This document shows positions 6,055-7,165 of a DNA stretch of 7,165 nt, one piece after another. Positions within the stretch are counted from its first letter, which is position 1; every line of letters starts with the position of its first letter. Under the pieces are notes generated by a model. It had not been told where the DNA came from. It was given only the letters and a program-made list of their open reading frames with translations, and made no database searches. The position numbers and the translations under genes were made by a program. Origin of the DNA: an uncultured Ruminococcus sp. (lineage in GTDB: Bacteria; Bacillota_A; Clostridia; Oscillospirales; Ruminococcaceae); contig CAMYYQ010000049.1 of assembly GCA_947303535.1 (NCBI GenBank), positions 1 through 7,165 on the forward strand, written 5' to 3'.

Positions 6055-6357
6055 ATGATCGACAAAATCAAATCCGAAAGCATGGATCTGCTCTTTGAAG
6101 CTATACTTACACTTGACTCAGTAGATGACTGTTATAAGTTCTTTGACGATCTCTGCACCAGCATCGAACTGAAAGCGTTTGCTCAGCGTCTTCACGTTGC
6201 TAAGCTCCTTGATGAACACAGAGTCTATAACAGCATCGTGACAGAAACAGGTGCAAGTACTGCTACGATAAGCAGAGTAAACCGTTCTTTAAAAGACGGA
6301 AACGATGGATATAACATAGTTTTTGACAGACTTAAAAAGAAAAATCTGCTCAAGTAA
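6055..6357 (+). CDS. YerC/YecD family TrpR-related regulator
   Basis: This 100-residue protein has the length and all-helical character of the YerC/YecD family (TIGR02531), which is related to the tryptophan repressor TrpR. TrpR-like proteins are dimeric helix-turn-helix DNA-binding proteins. The recognisable features are the family N-terminal part (LFEAILTLDSVDDCYKFFDD, about 13-32), the SIELKAFAQRLHVAKLL helices (about 36-52), and a helix-turn-helix in YNSIVTETGASTATISRVNR (about 58-77). The basic tail FDRLKKKNLLK follows. The function of YerC is not well established and the ligand is unknown. The GGAG at 6044-6047 lies 7 bases before the ATG. In several Firmicutes I recall yerC beside pcrA-ligA, whereas here its neighbours are lon and a cellulase. 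No clear terminator follows, so readthrough into the cellulase gene is possible. The molecule looks complete. Confidence 0.93.
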   Translation: MIDKIKSESMDLLFEAILTLDSVDDCYKFFDDLCTSIELKAFAQRLHVAKLLDEHRVYNSIVTETGASTATISRVNRSLKDGNDGYNIVFDRLKKKNLLK

Positions 6358-6365
6358 TTCGTGGT

Positions 6366-6371
6366 TATAAT
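6366..6371 (+). promoter_or_regulatory. Possible -10 element for the GH9 gene
   Basis: A perfect TATAAT lies 9 bases after the yerC-like stop and about 65 bases before the cellulase ATG. No matching -35 is seen at 16-18 bases. A TTGACA lies at 6323-6328 but is 37 bases away. A TG lies just upstream but one base off the extended -10 position. It may be a regulated or weak promoter, or chance. Confidence 0.35.
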
Positions 6372-6387
6372 GGTTTTTTCTCCGAGG

Positions 6388-6405
6388 CACGGGAAAAATC
6401 CCATG
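6388..6405 (+). repeat. Inverted repeat in the GH9 gene leader
   Basis: GGGA (6391-6394) and TCCC (6399-6402) flank AAAA. After one C/A mismatch the arms extend with CA and TG, giving CAC-GGGA-AAAA-TCCC-ATG over 6388-6405. It could be an operator for a cellulase regulator or a small mRNA hairpin upstream of the ribosome site. It lacks a following T run, so it is not an intrinsic terminator. Confidence 0.45.
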
Positions 6406-6435
6406 AAATAATTACTCTCGAAAGGAAGATTTGAC

Positions 6436-7165
6436 ATGAAAAAGGCGAAGATACTCAAAAAATCATTAGCCTGCTTGTCTGCTGCCGCTACTATTCTTTC
6501 AAGCGGTATCATCACAAGCGCAAATGCCGCAGTTATCACTGAGGGCAAGACAAACAACTATCACAACTACGCAGAGGCTTTACAGCTTGCGCTGTGCTTC
6601 TACGACGCAAACAAGTGCGGTGACGAGGTTGCTGATGACGGTTACTATTCATGGCGTTCAAACTGTCACGTTATCGACGCAGAGATCCCGCTCCAGCCAA
6701 TGAGTCCTATGCCTACAGTCGGCAAGGGCAAGACTGATGATCAGCTCAAGGAAGATCAGGGACTTGGTGCAGGCGATGACGGTAAAACAAAGCCAAATCT
6801 CGGTGACGATGATCCTGCTCTTTATGTCGGCGTAAATATGAGTCAGTCATTCATCGAAAAGAACAAGAAGTACCTCGATCCCGACGGAAACGGCACTCTT
6901 GATCTTACAGGCGGCTGGCACGATGCCGGTGACCACGTAAAGTTCGGTCTCCCGGGAAGCTATTCAGCTTCTACAGTGGGCTGGGGTTATTATGAATTCC
7001 GTGACTCTTATGAAGAGCTCGGACTCCAGAAGCACGTTGAAGATGAACTTCGCTGGATAAACGACTACTTCATGAAAGCAACATTTATGGACGATGACGG
7101 AAACGTAATCGCTTACTGTTATCAGGTCGGAGAGGGTAATAACGACCATAACTACTGGTGTCCTC
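6436..7165 (+). CDS. Secreted glycoside hydrolase family 9 (endoglucanase), N-terminal part, runs off right edge
   Basis: GH9 enzymes hydrolyse beta-1,4-glucans such as cellulose with inversion. The 243 visible residues begin with a signal peptide: basic MKKAKILKK, a hydrophobic core, and a cleavage site SANA|AV after residue 31. NYHNYAEALQLALCFYDANKCG (41-62) and YYSWRSNCH (70-78) are the first helix and loop of the GH9 barrel. DLTGGWHDAGDHVKFGLPGSYS (156-177) is the family signature, with DAGD (163-166) holding the aspartates that activate the nucleophilic water. The acid-base Glu lies beyond the window. Between His78 and Asp156 there is an unusually long acidic, low-complexity insert including GAGDDGKTKPNLGDDDP. 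No binding module or dockerin is visible yet. AAAGGA at 6421-6426 precedes the ATG by 9 bases. Codons favour AAC, AAG, TAC and CTC more than the neighbouring genes do, suggesting high expression. The protein probably acts outside the cell or on the cell surface. Confidence 0.93.
   Translation, partial: MKKAKILKKSLACLSAAATILSSGIITSANAAVITEGKTNNYHNYAEALQLALCFYDANKCGDEVADDGYYSWRSNCHVIDAEIPLQPMSPMPTVGKGKTDDQLKEDQGLGAGDDGKTKPNLGDDDPALYVGVNMSQSFIEKNKKYLDPDGNGTLDLTGGWHDAGDHVKFGLPGSYSASTVGWGYYEFRDSYEELGLQKHVEDELRWINDYFMKATFMDDDGNVIAYCYQVGEGNNDHNYWCP

Noticed and set aside
6323..6371. TTGACA plus TATAAT as a promoter pair for the GH9 gene
   Set aside because: The two hexamers are 37 bases apart, far outside the 16-18 usable by sigma-A polymerase.
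6225..6557. 110-codon minus-strand open frame spanning the yerC end and GH9 start
   Set aside because: It is antisense to two well-supported genes and the leader between them, with no ribosome site or recognisable domain.
6877..6906. Dockerin repeat suggested by DPDGNGTLD in the GH9 protein
   Set aside because: It is a single EF-hand-like loop leading directly into the GH9 DLTGGWHDAGD signature. Dockerins have two paired repeats, usually near a terminus, so it is part of the catalytic domain.

Overview
The window looks like a chromosomal segment of a cellulolytic Firmicute, most plausibly Ruminococcus (Oscillospiraceae). The reasons are moderate-to-low GC, AT-rich intergenic stretches with textbook sigma-A promoters and AAGGAGG ribosome sites, a lon-ysxC gene pair, a YerC-type TrpR-like regulator, and the start of a secreted family 9 glycoside hydrolase. 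The genus is an inference from gene content and style, not from a marker gene.

Layout. Positions 1-335 (minus) hold the N-terminal part of a shikimate-kinase-family protein that runs off the left edge. It is transcribed divergently from a radical SAM gene (500-1444, plus) of the TIGR01212/YhcC/YtqA family, and the 164-base gap carries one promoter for each direction. A bidirectional hairpin terminator at 1442-1466 separates the radical SAM gene from a convergent three-gene minus-strand operon: lon (3427-5595), ysxC/engB (2795-3403) and lysA (1472-2770), with gaps of about 20 bases. The operon has one clear promoter upstream of lon. A 459-base AT-rich intergenic region (5596-6054) follows, with the lon promoter on one side and two tandem promoter-like elements on the other. 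These lead to a 100-residue YerC/TrpR-like regulator (6055-6357, plus). After a 78-base gap with a hairpin comes the start of a secreted GH9 cellulase (6436 to the right edge, plus).

Functionally the genes are mostly housekeeping: tRNA modification or another radical SAM reaction, lysine and cell-wall precursor synthesis, ribosome assembly GTPase, AAA+ protease. The cellulase marks a plant-fibre lifestyle.

The most notable observation is in Lon. The ATPase domain is complete, but the protease domain appears to lack two blocks that are conserved in the family, about 19 and about 39 residues by recall of E. coli Lon. The second block contains the GGLKEK motif with the catalytic lysine of the Ser-Lys dyad. 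The frame stays open through both gaps and the catalytic serine remains, so the product may be a proteolytically inactive Lon, or the sequence may carry assembly errors. Smaller points of interest are a shikimate kinase with altered substrate-site motifs, a 10-base repeat placed identically in two tandem promoters, palindromes near several promoters, and an acidic insertion in the GH9 catalytic domain. I see no mobile element, CRISPR array, tRNA or rRNA.
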